A stretch of 64,000 nt of DNA from Periconia sp. R9002 (Eukaryota > Ascomycota > Dothideomycetes > Pleosporales > Periconiaceae). Below are positions 25,864 to 36,819 of this stretch, piece by piece. The notes below the pieces were generated by a model. That model searched no databases. It had not been told where the DNA came from and saw only the letters and a list, made by a program, of their open reading frames with translations. The translations under genes were made by a program, and so were the position numbers. Where the stretch lies: the NCBI GenBank assembly GCA_023627715.1, contig JAMAHW010000004.1:787723-851722 (forward strand), written 5' to 3'. Within the stretch, counting starts at the first letter, position 1, and each line of letters opens with the position of its first letter.

Positions 25864-27141
25864 ATGGCCTACCCACAACAAACACAACCTCGCTACGGAC
25901 AGTGCGACTCCTATTTTGTCGAGTCTCAAGATGACGGAATCTATGCTGCTAGGGCAGAGGCGAGGGAACGTGCGAGGGCAATTGCGCGTATGCAACAGCG
26001 AGCCATTGCAGAGGACTTGTCACGATTGACTGCCGACGAGTACCAAGACGATGTCTTGGCCCACATGGAGTATATGGAGGTGGGTACCAATCTGTCCTCT
26101 GATATGACGGGAGCTAATCGTAACTAGAATCAAACCCTACCCGATGTGAACTCAATTGACATTCAAACCGAGATCCAATGGTTCATGCGCCCCTATCTCC
26201 TCGACTTCCTCGTTGAAGCTCACGCTGCATTCCAACTGCTCCCTGAAACCCTCTTCTTGGCTGTCAACCTTCTGGACCGCTACTGCTCCCGCCGTGTTGT
26301 GTACAAGCGCCATTATCAACTGGTCGGCTGTGCTGCTCTCCTCATTGCTGCCAAGTATGGTGATAAGAAAGATCGAGTGCCTACTGTCCGAGAGCTCAAG
26401 TCCATGTGCTGTTCTCTCTATGACGACGAGATGTTCACCCAGATGGAGTGGCATGTGCTGCAGACCTTGAATTGGATCATTGGACACCCGACCATCGATG
26501 GTTTTCTACAAATGGCTCTCTCTGATGTTCCATACGATCCTGAGGTCGAGCACATGACTTTGTATATTGCCGAGATTGCCCTCTTCCACAAGGAATTTGT
26601 GTCTACCAAACCGTCTGTTCTTGCAAAGTCTGCTCTTGCTCTTGCAAGGTGTATATTGTCACGTAACCAACAGAGCACTTCCGAATGGGCCGGCGCATAC
26701 GACGCCCAAACGGTCATGGGTCTGTCCAACCACTTGTACCAACCCTCCCAGGTCCTTTCTCGCAAATACTCGTCGATGCACCTGTCCAATGTCTCCACCA
26801 CTGTTGATGAATTCCTTCAGCGTCAAGCACAAATCGCCCGGCGAGCTGCTGCTCCTCCCACGCCTCCTGTCACTGTGGTCGTGGATGAGCGTGCCAAACC
26901 TTTCGTGGACACCTATGGACCTCACACCCCACAGAAGTCCCAGTACGGCGCCGCTGTTGTACAACATGGATGCCTCACCCCTCCCATCACACCGGAAAAC
27001 GAGCAATTTGCATATGGCACTGTGCCCAAATCTCAACCAACCAGCCATGCCTATCCTACAACACCGACTCCGGACCATCCCGCTAATGTGCATCAGGCTC
27101 AGTACTACAACGGAGCCTATGTACAGCCTGCACAGTACTAA
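25864..27141 (+). CDS. G1/S-type cyclin (CLN-like)
   Basis: Regulatory subunit of a cyclin-dependent kinase, likely for G1 progression. Exons are 25864-26079 and 26128-27141 with a 48-nt intron, giving 409 aa. The start is in a strong context (atcaccATGG). A basic, helical N-terminus (residues 30-47) precedes the cyclin box, which begins at FMRPYLLDFLVEAH (91-104), continues through ETLFLAVNLLDRYCSRR and LVGCAALLIAAKYGDKK, and ends its first fold near LQTLNWIIGHPT. A second helical fold follows (DPEVEHMTLYIAEIALF). The C-terminal ~130 residues are Pro/Thr/Gln-rich with LTPPITPEN at 355-363, resembling an SCF(Cdc4) phosphodegron, and several TP sites. Retention of the intron would end the protein just after exon 1. 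The wording 'MRP.L.DF' and the tail favour a CLN/Puc1 type over B-type or Pcl cyclins. Confidence 0.85.
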
Positions 27142-28256
27142 ATTCTCCACCTTAGAGGGGATACCGTTGTCGCCGTTGTCAAACTTAATATGCTTGTCAA
27201 AGCTCTACCCTTGATCCAATTAGATGGAACTTGGAACATCTAGTTGCACCCAAAATCCCATGTACCAGCGTCATAAACGTGGTCGTTTCTCTCGGAATTG
27301 CAAATTTTTCTTCTTCCTGTTTTTCATATCACCTGCGATATCAAAGATTCCTTGTTTTCGTGATTTCTTTTGTTATGGGCCGACACCAAAAAAATACCAA
27401 CGGTTGTCTGGTCAATGGAGATGTAGACGGTCTAAGTGGTTCATCGTCTTTCATCGCCAGCTTTTTTGCTGGATTGGCTATCCACCTAATATGGATCTCT
27501 AATTGTGGCATAGCTGGAATTTGAAAGAGGGTTAATCAATGTCCTAGGCACAAATTGAACGCGGGAGAAGCCATTTGCATGGCATCGACTGCACACCCAA
27601 GTCTCACTCGCCCTACCGGTCATTTGCTTAAGCGAGCAGAGATACCCTTTTTGTTCTTCTATACCTTTTTCTTTCCTTTGGTTTCCTTTGCTCTGCGGTT
27701 GGGTGCGAGGGGTATTAGAACCCAGAGGCACTACTTCGTTGCAGGTATCAGTGCGGATGCATTATATTTCGCGGTAAAGGAAAAAAATGGACATGAGTTG
27801 CAGTTTGCTCAAAATCAGATTGTCATCGACATCGGGGTCGAGAGGTGTCCCTCACACGAATATAAAATAGTTAGTATAAAAACCCCATAAAAATAGGAAC
27901 GATGTCTACCCCCGATCTCCGACTTGCCGCATGAAAACCCCCTTTTTGCTGAGTGTTTCAGGATGCCGATTGCTGATGATATGTGAATTGTTTCATAGGC
28001 CAGGGGCTTTTCATGGCGTCTCTTTGGCCCAGAAGATGGCGAGTAGAAACATTAGACATGGGTGAACCCTCCCATGGCATTATACAACGCACGCCGCAAG
28101 ATGGACGAGACTCGCCCACCGCATGTGGGGTTTCACGTCACGTCCATGCGGTGAGCAGTTCACTCTTTTAAACTCCAAGGCTTTCTCCGCTTAGTGCCTC
28201 TCTTTCCCATAACCAGAGAGCATCTACACCTATCGATCATAATTACTCGCATCATC
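27142..28256. other. Intergenic region
   Basis: 1.1 kb between the cyclin stop and the next plus-strand start. It includes the cyclin 3' UTR and short frames without support. I see no RNA gene or repeat of note. Confidence 0.55.
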
Positions 28257-28342
28257 ATGGCACCAGTAAGCGCCTCACTCCATCCTCCACAAAACCACCA
28301 AGCTTCACATAACGAATCCTACCCAGCAACGCCCACACAATA

Positions 28343-28379
<37 letters not shown>

Positions 28380-28973
28380 CACTAACCACCATCCCCCCAA
28401 CAGGGTCCTATCCACCTCAGCACAACACCCACAGCATCCTACACCCCGCTGTCGCCCTACACCGACACGCACCCCTCGCCAACCCTCCTAACCAACAACC
28501 TACTCTTCCCGGAGAACGACCACACCCTCACCTCCTCCAACGTCCTAACCAACCCCCCACCCCGCCGCTCCTCCCTCGCCTCCCCACCCTCCCCTACAAC
28601 CTCCATCCAGTCCTTCGACATCCTCGACGCCATCGCATGGCGTACCTCCTACTACGACACGTACCCGGACCCTACCTCCTCACGCCGCCGCCGCCGTTGC
28701 TGTCGTACATGCACTGAAGGTCTGCGGACGCGGTGGAGGAAGTCCAAAGCACATGTGCTCGCGTTGGCCATCGTTGTAGCAGTGTTGTTGATCGGGTGTG
28801 TAGTTGGGGCTTGGGCGGCTGCCAGGTGGGACGGACGCAGGGCGGTTAGGGAGGCGTGTGTTAGGAGGGAGGGTGGGGTGGAGAGGTGTTGGCGTGATTG
28901 GGAGTGGGCGAGGTGTGTTGGTGTGAATGGGGTGGGGTTTTGTGAGGGCGTTGTTGGGGAGGGGGGACGGTGA
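28257..28973 (+). CDS. Small single-pass membrane protein, unrecognised
   Basis: A 192-aa protein built from a 9-nt first coding exon (28257-28265, encoding Met-Ala-Pro), a 138-nt intron with canonical ends (28266-28403), and exon 2 at 28404-28973. Exon 2 is open throughout. Residues 4-100 are Pro/Ser/Thr-rich and probably disordered. A basic cluster with three cysteines (RRRRRCCRTC, 98-106) precedes one hydrophobic helix at ~120-143 (LALAIVVAVLLIGCVVGAW). The C-terminal ~50 residues are charged and hold four spaced cysteines (155, 165, 174, 183). The juxtamembrane cysteines could be acylated and the distal ones could pair. Both points are inference. I recognise no family. The intron contains an (AC)16 tract. 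Support comes from the open frame, the helix and the clean splice. Confidence 0.6.
28345..28376. repeat. (AC)16 microsatellite inside an intron
   Basis: A perfect 32-bp AC dinucleotide tract inside the first intron of the small membrane-protein gene, 27 nt before its 3' splice site. Confidence 0.9.
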
Positions 28974-31227
28974 GTTGGGGTTTGCTTTGCTAGAGGGAGG
29001 GTCATGGCGGTTTGTGGGTGTGGAATTGGGCTGGAGAATGGGAAAACGGATAGGAATATGCCACAGTGTGGAGGGTTATCGGTGAGGAAAAGGCTTGATT
29101 GAAAAATCAAGATGTGGAACGTGAATCAGAAGACATGACGTGCCTGGTTTTTTCTTTCGTTTGGGTAGGTGTTGTTCTGGAGTTGAGGTTGCACATACGG
29201 ATTGCAGATTGAGGCTTCTACGGACTTGAAATGATGGACTGGAAGAAAGGGACGTACTGTTTGGCTACAAGCAATCACCAGTGTATGTACATGTACTTGC
29301 TAGTACATAGTCTGTTGAAAAAAAAAAAGCATACAACTTCAGCGAGGTTTTCACATGCACGCCTCGGTGCCCATGTTATCATCCCTTTGCTTCATCAAAA
29401 AACACTATTACATTGCATAGCAACGTGATTGATTGATTCATTACTAGCGACATCAACACCAAATCTCCGTCCCTCCATATATTTTCTTTTTCCCTTACCA
29501 TCCCACCCCAACATATTCCTTTTTCCCACCCATTCATCTACTCTAGTCACTAATATCGTTCTGGACACTCACTCGCTCCAGCCTCTCTCTCTCTATCTCT
29601 CGTACAATAGTAACCACCAATGTGTGGCACAGCACAGCCAAAACACACCACCACACACACGCCTCCCCCTTCCATCCATCCATCCATCCATCCATCCATC
29701 CACAACCGCACCACACACCTCCTTGAACAAGGATTCCAATTGCCGGCCCCCAACACCCCTCCCCCTCGCTCGCGCGCGGCGCAAACATCCCAAATAAAAC
29801 CAACAGACATACACACACACACACATAATCAAGTTCCCACACCTTTCCTAGGAGCGGACTTCGCTCCTCTAATTGGGAACTGACTGCTACTTCATCCACT
29901 CGCGGCGCAATCTGACTGACTACTCACACACATATATCACGCTTCATCCATCTTCTTCCTTTCCCCTACTCCCCAAAACAGACATTCAACAGGGGGTGTA
30001 AATGCAAAACCACCACACACAGGTTACCTGATTTCAAAAAAATCAAAGATGGTGGAGGGTGATTGATGCGTTGGCACGCTCGTAGCGAGCCGATGAGGCA
30101 AGGGGGGTGTGTCTAAGTGTGTGTGGCTGGTATACGACATAGGTACCTAGCTATTATTACGATGGCTTTTTAGGTTAATGTAGGGATGTGGATTGTGTGG
30201 CGTTTTTCTTTTGTGGAAGGAGGGAAGGAAGCGATGCGATGCGATGCGATGATGCAGGGACAGGGGAGGGGGGAGGGGGAGGTACGTGGTTACTGGGCGG
30301 TATGGTAGGTAGGTACTTGGCTGTAGATATGTATGTATGTACTCGCCCCCCTGCCCCCCTCCTTTCCTGCGTCGTGTGTAGGCGTATCGGGATACACCAT
30401 CTTTCTTTTTTCAAAGGATGATGGGTGGCGTTATCTGGTGTAGATCTGTGTGTGTAAAGATATGACGGTGTGTTAAGGAAAGAAAAGGTAGATGCATACG
30501 AAGGACGGAGCCCTTCATTCCTTCGATCATACATAGGTACCTAACTCGGTCGGAGACATGTAGCGATCTACGTACAGTACAGTACATATGCAACACACAT
30601 ACATACATACCTACATGCTTTAGTGCGAAAAAAAATCCCCCCGGCGCGCGCGCGCAGGTACAAAAACAAGTCTAGATACTTTTTTTGCTTGATTTGTGCC
30701 TCTCTCCCGCAGGAAGATCGAATGACTCCTCCCCTCGTTGTTTTTACCGAACTCGGGGTTTTCTTCTTTTTGATTTCCAAGGCATGACGGTGTAGTAGGT
30801 GTATCTTGGTTTTCTTGCGAGCTCATTGGGTTTTGGGGATGGGATTCCTGCATTAGCTTGCGCTGGAAAGGGACTTGGCAGAGGGTGGGCGTGGTGGTTG
30901 CATGTAGTATTTGTCTTAGGGGGAAGCTGGGTATGTGGGTGTTCGAGGGCGAAGGGTGATGAGTGTGCGGTAGTCGTAGTTGGATGTGTTTGTGTTCAAG
31001 GTTATTGGTGAGTAGAGTTTGGATGGGAAATGGCTTGTAGGTATTCTGGTGGTTTTATGCCTGTACGACTCGTGAAGGTATACCTTTCCGGTCAGATTGT
31101 GTTTGATTTATTGAAGTGAACAATTGCGGAAAGTATCAGAGCCCGAACATAACAGACGCAAAGAAGGAGGCTCTTCCGCTCAAAACCTAAGCCTACCAAC
31201 CACGCAAGCCGCACACGCATAAATACA
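28974..31227. other. Intergenic region with microsatellites
   Basis: 2.25 kb between the small membrane-protein gene and the 3' end of the MFS gene. It contains a TCCA tetranucleotide tract (29671-29702, 8 copies), (GCGAT)4 at 30231-30250, a GGTAGGTAGGTACT motif near 30306 and CA-rich stretches. Frames crossing these repeats are artefacts of composition. No gene is supported. Confidence 0.55.
29671..29702. repeat. (TCCA)8 microsatellite
   Basis: Eight perfect tandem copies of TCCA in non-coding sequence. Confidence 0.9.
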
Positions 31228-33230
31228 CTATACTCGCATCGTAACCGTGTCAGTCTCAGCCCAAATAAACAGAAAAGAACGAATAAAAAAACTCACCCCG
31301 GAAACCAAATACGGCAGTCCCAAGCCAGCACCACCGATTCTCATGGCAGCGACCCACAGTGCAGCCATGAGCGGTGCGCCAACAAGCGAGCCCAGTGTCT
31401 TGGTCAACATGACGATGCTGAAGTCTTGGATGTCGGAGGTTGCGTCGGAGGGCGAGGTGGTGGAGGAGGAGGAGGAGAAGGGTAGGGCAATGAGCGGCGA
31501 TTTGACGAGGGACATTGTGAAGACGGGGAGTGCGGAACCGAGGGCGTAGATTATGAGGGCTGTTACTCACGTTCCCGTTGTGTGGGGTTTTTGTTAGATG
31601 GTTCTCATAAATAGGATTTTAGGGGGTTGTGGAGAAGGGGAGGGGTGCTTGTGTGTGTAGAGGAGGGGAGGTTACCTGTCAAGAGCATCCAGAATTTAAA
31701 AGCTAGCGCTACGAAGAACACACCGATGATGGAGATTATGATACTGGCTTGAGCACCTAGGTAGTTGATTCGTATCTCTGAGGAGGAGGAGGATGGAGGG
31801 GAAGGTGAAGAAAGACGGTTATGAGGGTGTGAGTTTGATGTAGCCATGGATCTGCGGATCATGCGGGGGACTATGATGGCGAGGAGGGTGAAGTTGACGA
31901 TGGCTTTTGCTGAAAGCATGTAGCCTGCCTATACCACGTTGTTACATTCTCATCCCTTTTGAAATCGGGGGGAGGTCGATGGGTGGGTTTTGTATGGGGT
32001 GTAGTAGGGAGTGCTCACCTGTGCAAACGTCCACTCGTACCGCTTGGAGATATACTGCACCAAGAGCTTCGTATCCGAACTCGCGAGCGCAGTAAGGAAA
32101 AATGAACACAGAAGGACCTGGAAGTTTCGACGGCCGACGATGAGTTGGATGAGTTTTTTGATGGTTTGAGTCGAGGTGCGAAGGATGTTGTTACGCGTTG
32201 CTTCAAAGGCATTTGCGTATCTGTGTGGATTATACTCGGTCACGTTCTGGCCTTCAAGAAGCGGTCCGGCTTCGTCGTCGGCCAAGGAGTCTCGCGGATG
32301 GCCGGGAGCTGTGACACTGGTTAAAGTACCTGGGGTCTTGTGGTGCGGAATGGCTCCTATGACTGGTATGGCGCACAGGAGGAGAGCAAGGTTGAGGAAG
32401 AAAGGGCACCAGAGGTTGTAGCTCATTGTGACCGAGGCGAGTGTGGGCCCGATGAAGTTAACGACATAAGATACGGAACTAATGTAGGAGAAGTGCGACG
32501 CGCTTTATTTGGTGTTAGGGTCATTGGAGCAAGATGAGGTAGATGGAGAACAGACCGTTCGACATATTCACGCGTCAACGCTGAGGTCAATGTGAATATG
32601 GTTGATTGGAACACGCATTCGCCACCTAGCACGGAGAGAAATGGTCCGGCGAGGATGGCTTTGGTAGGAAACAGATTGGAGAAATTTCCTGATTCGCAGT
32701 GTCATGTCAGTCTTTGATTCTCCAAGCGTGCAGACTTCACACAGATATCAGACGAACCGACAACAAGTGCCCAAACTGATAGGAACACACGAGGCACCAA
32801 ATTGCACCACAGCACAATTCTGACCCCAAACTTCTCCGCGACGAAGCTGAATGGGATAGTCATGAGAAAATCTGCAGCGCAGAGCATCAGTTTCATCTAT
32901 GCAGCTACCTATCAACACCACCTGTCTTCTTCGTAGAATTTTCGTACCGCCCACTACTTGCGTAGTTTCCATAACTCCTTGCAGCCATGCCAGCTTCCTC
33001 TGCACATCATCAATCTTGCATAATTTCTCCGGGACAGAACCGTCGTCCAAAACGAGCGATGGGTCTAATCGTGAATAATGTTCTTGGCATAGCCGGAACT
33101 CGATAACGCGGTTGATGGGGAGCGTGTAAAGCGCTTGAGCCAGATATATGAGAAGGACAGTCAGAATAAGTGGCCATATCGATGGCAAAGATTGGGGCGA
33201 TAATTTCGGGGATGAATTAGGGCTTCGCAT
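31228..33230 (-). CDS. Major facilitator superfamily transporter
   Basis: A 532-aa membrane transporter of the fungal MFS type. Substrate cannot be told from the sequence. Six exons: 33230-32948, 32871-32758, 32688-32556, 32502-32019, 31928-31676 and 31559-31228. All introns are GT-AG, 53-116 nt. The first helix is in PLILTVLLIYLAQALYTLP. A loop with LCKIDDVQRKLAWLQGV leads into the second pair of helices, where DFLMTIPFSFVAEKFGVR matches the MFS loop 2-3 signature position. Exon 4 holds NFIGPTLASVTM and the central hydrophilic loop. Exon 5 contains a Ser/Pro-rich insertion between helices, and exon 6 includes MLTKTLGSLVGAPLMAALWV. The end is uncertain: a GTGAGT inside the last exon could be a donor to an acceptor at ...gagtatag. 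Splicing there would swap the last ~20 residues for a shorter tail. Related drug-efflux or toxin-efflux pumps are possible but unproven. Confidence 0.8.
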
Positions 33231-34175
33231 CGCTGTGTGGTGGTGTCGGTGTTGAGAACAAGTCGCTGATAAGGTTACATGTCAACTATCGCAGTGCTAC
33301 GCACTGTGTGTACCGGTAATTGTGTTTCACATCAAGAAATGTCAGCATTACAGATGACATAGTAAACACTTATGAAGATTACAAAAAGACACCATTCGTT
33401 TATAGGGCGTGAAGAGGAAAGAACCAAATATCTATTTTGAAACTTATGTATGTATATCAACCTGGGCGAGCCTTTTGGTCACGTGGGCCTGTAAATTACA
33501 TGTAGATTTTGAAAAATATGCATTAGCACTACTCTAGAAAACAAATACCACGAAGACAGAAAAAAAAATGTAGGGAAGGTCTGAGCAATGATGACGAGGA
33601 AGCGACATAATTCAAACATCTGGTTTTATTGATTTGAAGTATGTGTAGAAATCGTGAGTTGTTAAATCACCACTACATATGATATCTATTGATGAGACAG
33701 GAGGTATATATCTCTACATGTGATTTACACATCTGTGTGCGTGGCAAGCGCGAGTGCGTGCGACGTTGAACGTTCTTCAGACTCTCACTGGATTCCGCAA
33801 CCGGGGCCTCGTAGTCGTCCTATATGCAGGGTACAACTTTGGGACTGTTGGGTTGGGGATTCCTTTTTTTGGGACATAGTCCTGGATATTATGGAGTTTG
33901 GACGTTTCTCTGCTCCGCTCCTTTCGTGTGTAGGGTCTAGGTATTGATGGCGGTTTGGAGTGAGGAGAGCTTGAGACTTGATGTTCTCTGAATTTCCACT
34001 TGTCGCGAATTATCGCCGTCTTTCGTCTTGCTGAAAGCGCAAGGGAGGAGCGCTTGAGATTCTTGAAATGGTGTGGTACCCAGATAAGGCGCACGAGACC
34101 ACCGTATATCATTCCAATCGCGGGTTGAAGGGGGCAGGGGTGGGACTCTTAGTCAATTAAACATCCCATCCAAGA
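33231..34175. other. Intergenic region
   Basis: 945 bases between the MFS start and the stop of the multicopper oxidase gene. AT-rich around 33.3-33.7 kb. It probably holds the MFS promoter and the oxidase 3' UTR. No gene is supported. Confidence 0.55.
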
Positions 34176-36197
34176 TCAATCCCAACTCCCAACCCACGTC
34201 TCATCCGCCGGCGCCTTGCCCTTCTCCCGTCCCTCAATCCCACACAACCCCTCCACCTCCTTCGGGACTTCCGATTTCGCCAAAACGTCCGACCCCGTCA
34301 AGAAAACCATAGCCAACCCCGCCTCGTTATGCCACCCGATGTGGCAATGAAACGCCCACGCGCCAGGATTATCCGCCACAAACCGAATCAGAATCCACCC
34401 ATACGCCTCCAAGCTCGCGGTATCGCGACGCAGCGGGTTCGTCAGGTCGAGACTCTCGCGTAGTTTGTCGGGAGCAGGTGGGTACCCGTGACCCGAGGCC
34501 AGGACGAAGAAGGTGTGGCCGTGGAGGTGGAATGGGTGGTTCCCATCGTCGAAGTTCTGAAGCAGGATGTCGATCGTGCGGATTCCGGTTGTTTGGTAGA
34601 CGAGGGAAGAAGAGTTGTAGAGGTAGGTGTTTAGGCCGTAAGGGGTGGACAGTGAGTACAGGTGCTGTTGGGATTTTTGCTGCACGCCAGAGATGAAGGT
34701 GGAGAGGGTTGGGTGGGAGAGGTTGGCGCGGTAGGAACTATCGTTGAGGAATCCACGGCTGAGGCGCCAGTCGCGGATTTGGAAGCTGGATCGTAGGTAG
34801 ATGAGGTCGTCGGCTTGGGGTGGGGCGGGGACGGCGAGTACGGGGGAGAGGGTGCTGGTGTTGAGGTCCCTGCACTCAACTTCGATGACTTCGGGCCAGT
34901 CTTTGCTTTGGGGTTCTTCTGTGGTATCTGACTTTGAGGAAGGGTTGCCGTAGCGGATGATGGCACGAACTTCTTCTTGTAGTTCGGGCTCTTCGTAGGC
35001 GAAGCAGTGGGTGATCATGCGGGCTCGCATCCAGTATAGTCCCTTGTTGTCGGAGGGTGGTGTTACAATGATGCTGTAGCGTTGGGCTGGGTTGATGTTT
35101 AGTCGGTGGATCGACTGGGGATGTACGTCTACGCCGTCGACTTCGGTGAGTTGGACCTCGTGTTCATCGAGTTGGATCTGGAATTCCGCGAATGCGCCCA
35201 CATTGATGAAGCGAAGGCGCGTGTTGTGGTTGGGTGAGAGGTCGAATAGTGCATTCGAGATGCCGGACGAAGAACACTTCCAGTTTGGAAGATCGGAACA
35301 GTTGCGCATACCGCGGCCATTGATTACTGCAGCTTGTGGAACTGGCTCATCGTTCTCATTTCCTGGCTGGAGATATTGGACGACTAGGGATGAAGACAAG
35401 TCGTAGTAGTGATCCGACACAAGTACAACCCTGTCCTCGACGTACGGCACCTTTTGAAGATCTTTTCTCTCGTCGCCTCTGGCATGAATCACGATAGGTC
35501 CGACGAGTCCATCTGACGCCTGCATGGACATGTGGCTATGGTACCAGTATGTGCCACTTTGCCCAGAAACGTTGAAGCGGTAGGTAAAGGAATGGCCTGG
35601 CGCAATTGGACACTGAGTGATCCCCACCGTACCATCCATGAAGTTGGTTCCATTCTGAAATAAGCCGTGCCAGTGGATGGAAGTCGCATTCGTAGCTTCA
35701 TTGTGTACATGGACAACAATCTCGTCGCCCTCGTTGCATTCGATGAGCGGACCGGGAAACGTGGCATCGATCAATGTCATGGGACGATAAACGCCGTCAG
35801 GATTCAGTTCGTGCTCGGCGATGGTCCAGTGATACTCTCGTGTTGTGGGTCTAGCATCATATTTCCATTCCGGGTCCAAGATGTAGTCTTGCTCTGCGCG
35901 GAGCTTGGCCGTTGCATCATTCTGTATTCCACTTTCACGTGGGATGAGAAACGTATGGACGATGAATCCAGCCAGCCATGCGACTGGAACGGCGATGACG
36001 AGAATCTGGAACCAGTATCGTCTTCGCGACTTTGGTGGCGCGGATGGGCGGTCGAGCTGCCAGTCCACTAGGTCGTCATCGTCATGTTCCTCTTCATGGT
36101 TGCGATGCTCGTCGTTTTTCAGTAGCCCGACGCTTTCCTCCTTTTGATGAGCATGATTGTTTCTCTCGCTCAGCGCAAATACCTCTTGAGGAGCCAT
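34176..36197 (-). CDS. Membrane-anchored multicopper oxidase (laccase-like)
   Basis: A single-exon 673-aa multicopper oxidase, predicted to oxidise phenolic substrates or metal ions while reducing oxygen to water. All four copper motifs are present: HWHG (175-178), WYHSH (218-222), HPFHLHGH (554-561) and HCHIGWHNEAGL (617-628). The last carries the type 1 Cys and a leucine at the axial position. The N-terminus is unusual for a secreted laccase: ~60 charged cytosolic residues rich in Asp/Glu/His, then one hydrophobic helix at ~61-84 (YWFQILVIAVPVAWLAGFIV) and no cleavable signal. It should therefore be a type II membrane protein with its catalytic part outside or in the lumen. Several N-glycosylation sequons (for example NATS, NGT, NVS, NDS) fit that side. 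Fet3-type ferroxidases have a C-terminal anchor instead, so the orientation here argues against that class. Confidence 0.9.
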   Translation of the reverse strand: MAPQEVFALSERNNHAHQKEESVGLLKNDEHRNHEEEHDDDDLVDWQLDRPSAPPKSRRRYWFQILVIAVPVAWLAGFIVHTFLIPRESGIQNDATAKLRAEQDYILDPEWKYDARPTTREYHWTIAEHELNPDGVYRPMTLIDATFPGPLIECNEGDEIVVHVHNEATNATSIHWHGLFQNGTNFMDGTVGITQCPIAPGHSFTYRFNVSGQSGTYWYHSHMSMQASDGLVGPIVIHARGDERKDLQKVPYVEDRVVLVSDHYYDLSSSLVVQYLQPGNENDEPVPQAAVINGRGMRNCSDLPNWKCSSSGISNALFDLSPNHNTRLRFINVGAFAEFQIQLDEHEVQLTEVDGVDVHPQSIHRLNINPAQRYSIIVTPPSDNKGLYWMRARMITHCFAYEEPELQEEVRAIIRYGNPSSKSDTTEEPQSKDWPEVIEVECRDLNTSTLSPVLAVPAPPQADDLIYLRSSFQIRDWRLSRGFLNDSSYRANLSHPTLSTFISGVQQKSQQHLYSLSTPYGLNTYLYNSSSLVYQTTGIRTIDILLQNFDDGNHPFHLHGHTFFVLASGHGYPPAPDKLRESLDLTNPLRRDTASLEAYGWILIRFVADNPGAWAFHCHIGWHNEAGLAMVFLTGSDVLAKSEVPKEVEGLCGIEGREKGKAPADETWVGSWD

Positions 36198-36819
36198 ATC
36201 CGCATATTTGGATGCGGTGGTTTACGACGATGCTCTGCGCGGACACGTGCTAGATCTGGAAGCTAGAAGGGTTGAAGGCTTGAGAAACGGAATGCATATG
36301 TACGTAACTGTCAACTGCCGTAGATGCGGCCTACATAGTTAGTGGGCCAGTCCGTCACGAGTAGCAGACACGCAGTCCACGGAGGAGGAAAAGGAGATTT
36401 TGGTCTGCGGGTCATCGGCGTACGTGGTTGAGGCACATGTCTATTAAGTGCACTGCCATTGGTCGCGAGCCTAGACCCCTGGGCTCCCCGGAGTTCACGC
36501 AACCACCCAACCTGCCTAAAATAATAAAGTACAGCCGCCACTCATGGATGCACGCAACCAATGTCAACTCGATTAGAGTAAATTAAGAGGAACGTGTGCA
36601 TTCGCTAGCTATTGATCGGCCGTGGAATTTCCGAGAAGAGATTGCCTCAGCCCCAGCCCTGGCACCCTGCGTGAACTAATTATGACAAGAAAATGCTTAT
36701 CCGTGCCTCTCCCGCTGATTCTTGTGCTTGTCTGTGTCTTGTCTTGTCTTGTCATTCTACCCTTTGCGCTCTTCCCCACATCCTCCGACTGTAGAGAAGA
36801 AGAAGACGACGGTGCCAAA
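36198..36819. promoter_or_regulatory. Divergent promoter region, multicopper oxidase / acid phosphatase
   Basis: 622 bases between two divergent starts. An in-frame upstream ATG at 36682 precedes the phosphatase start and would add a hydrophobic stretch. I prefer the downstream start because it gives a standard signal peptide. No specific operator is recognised. Confidence 0.45.
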
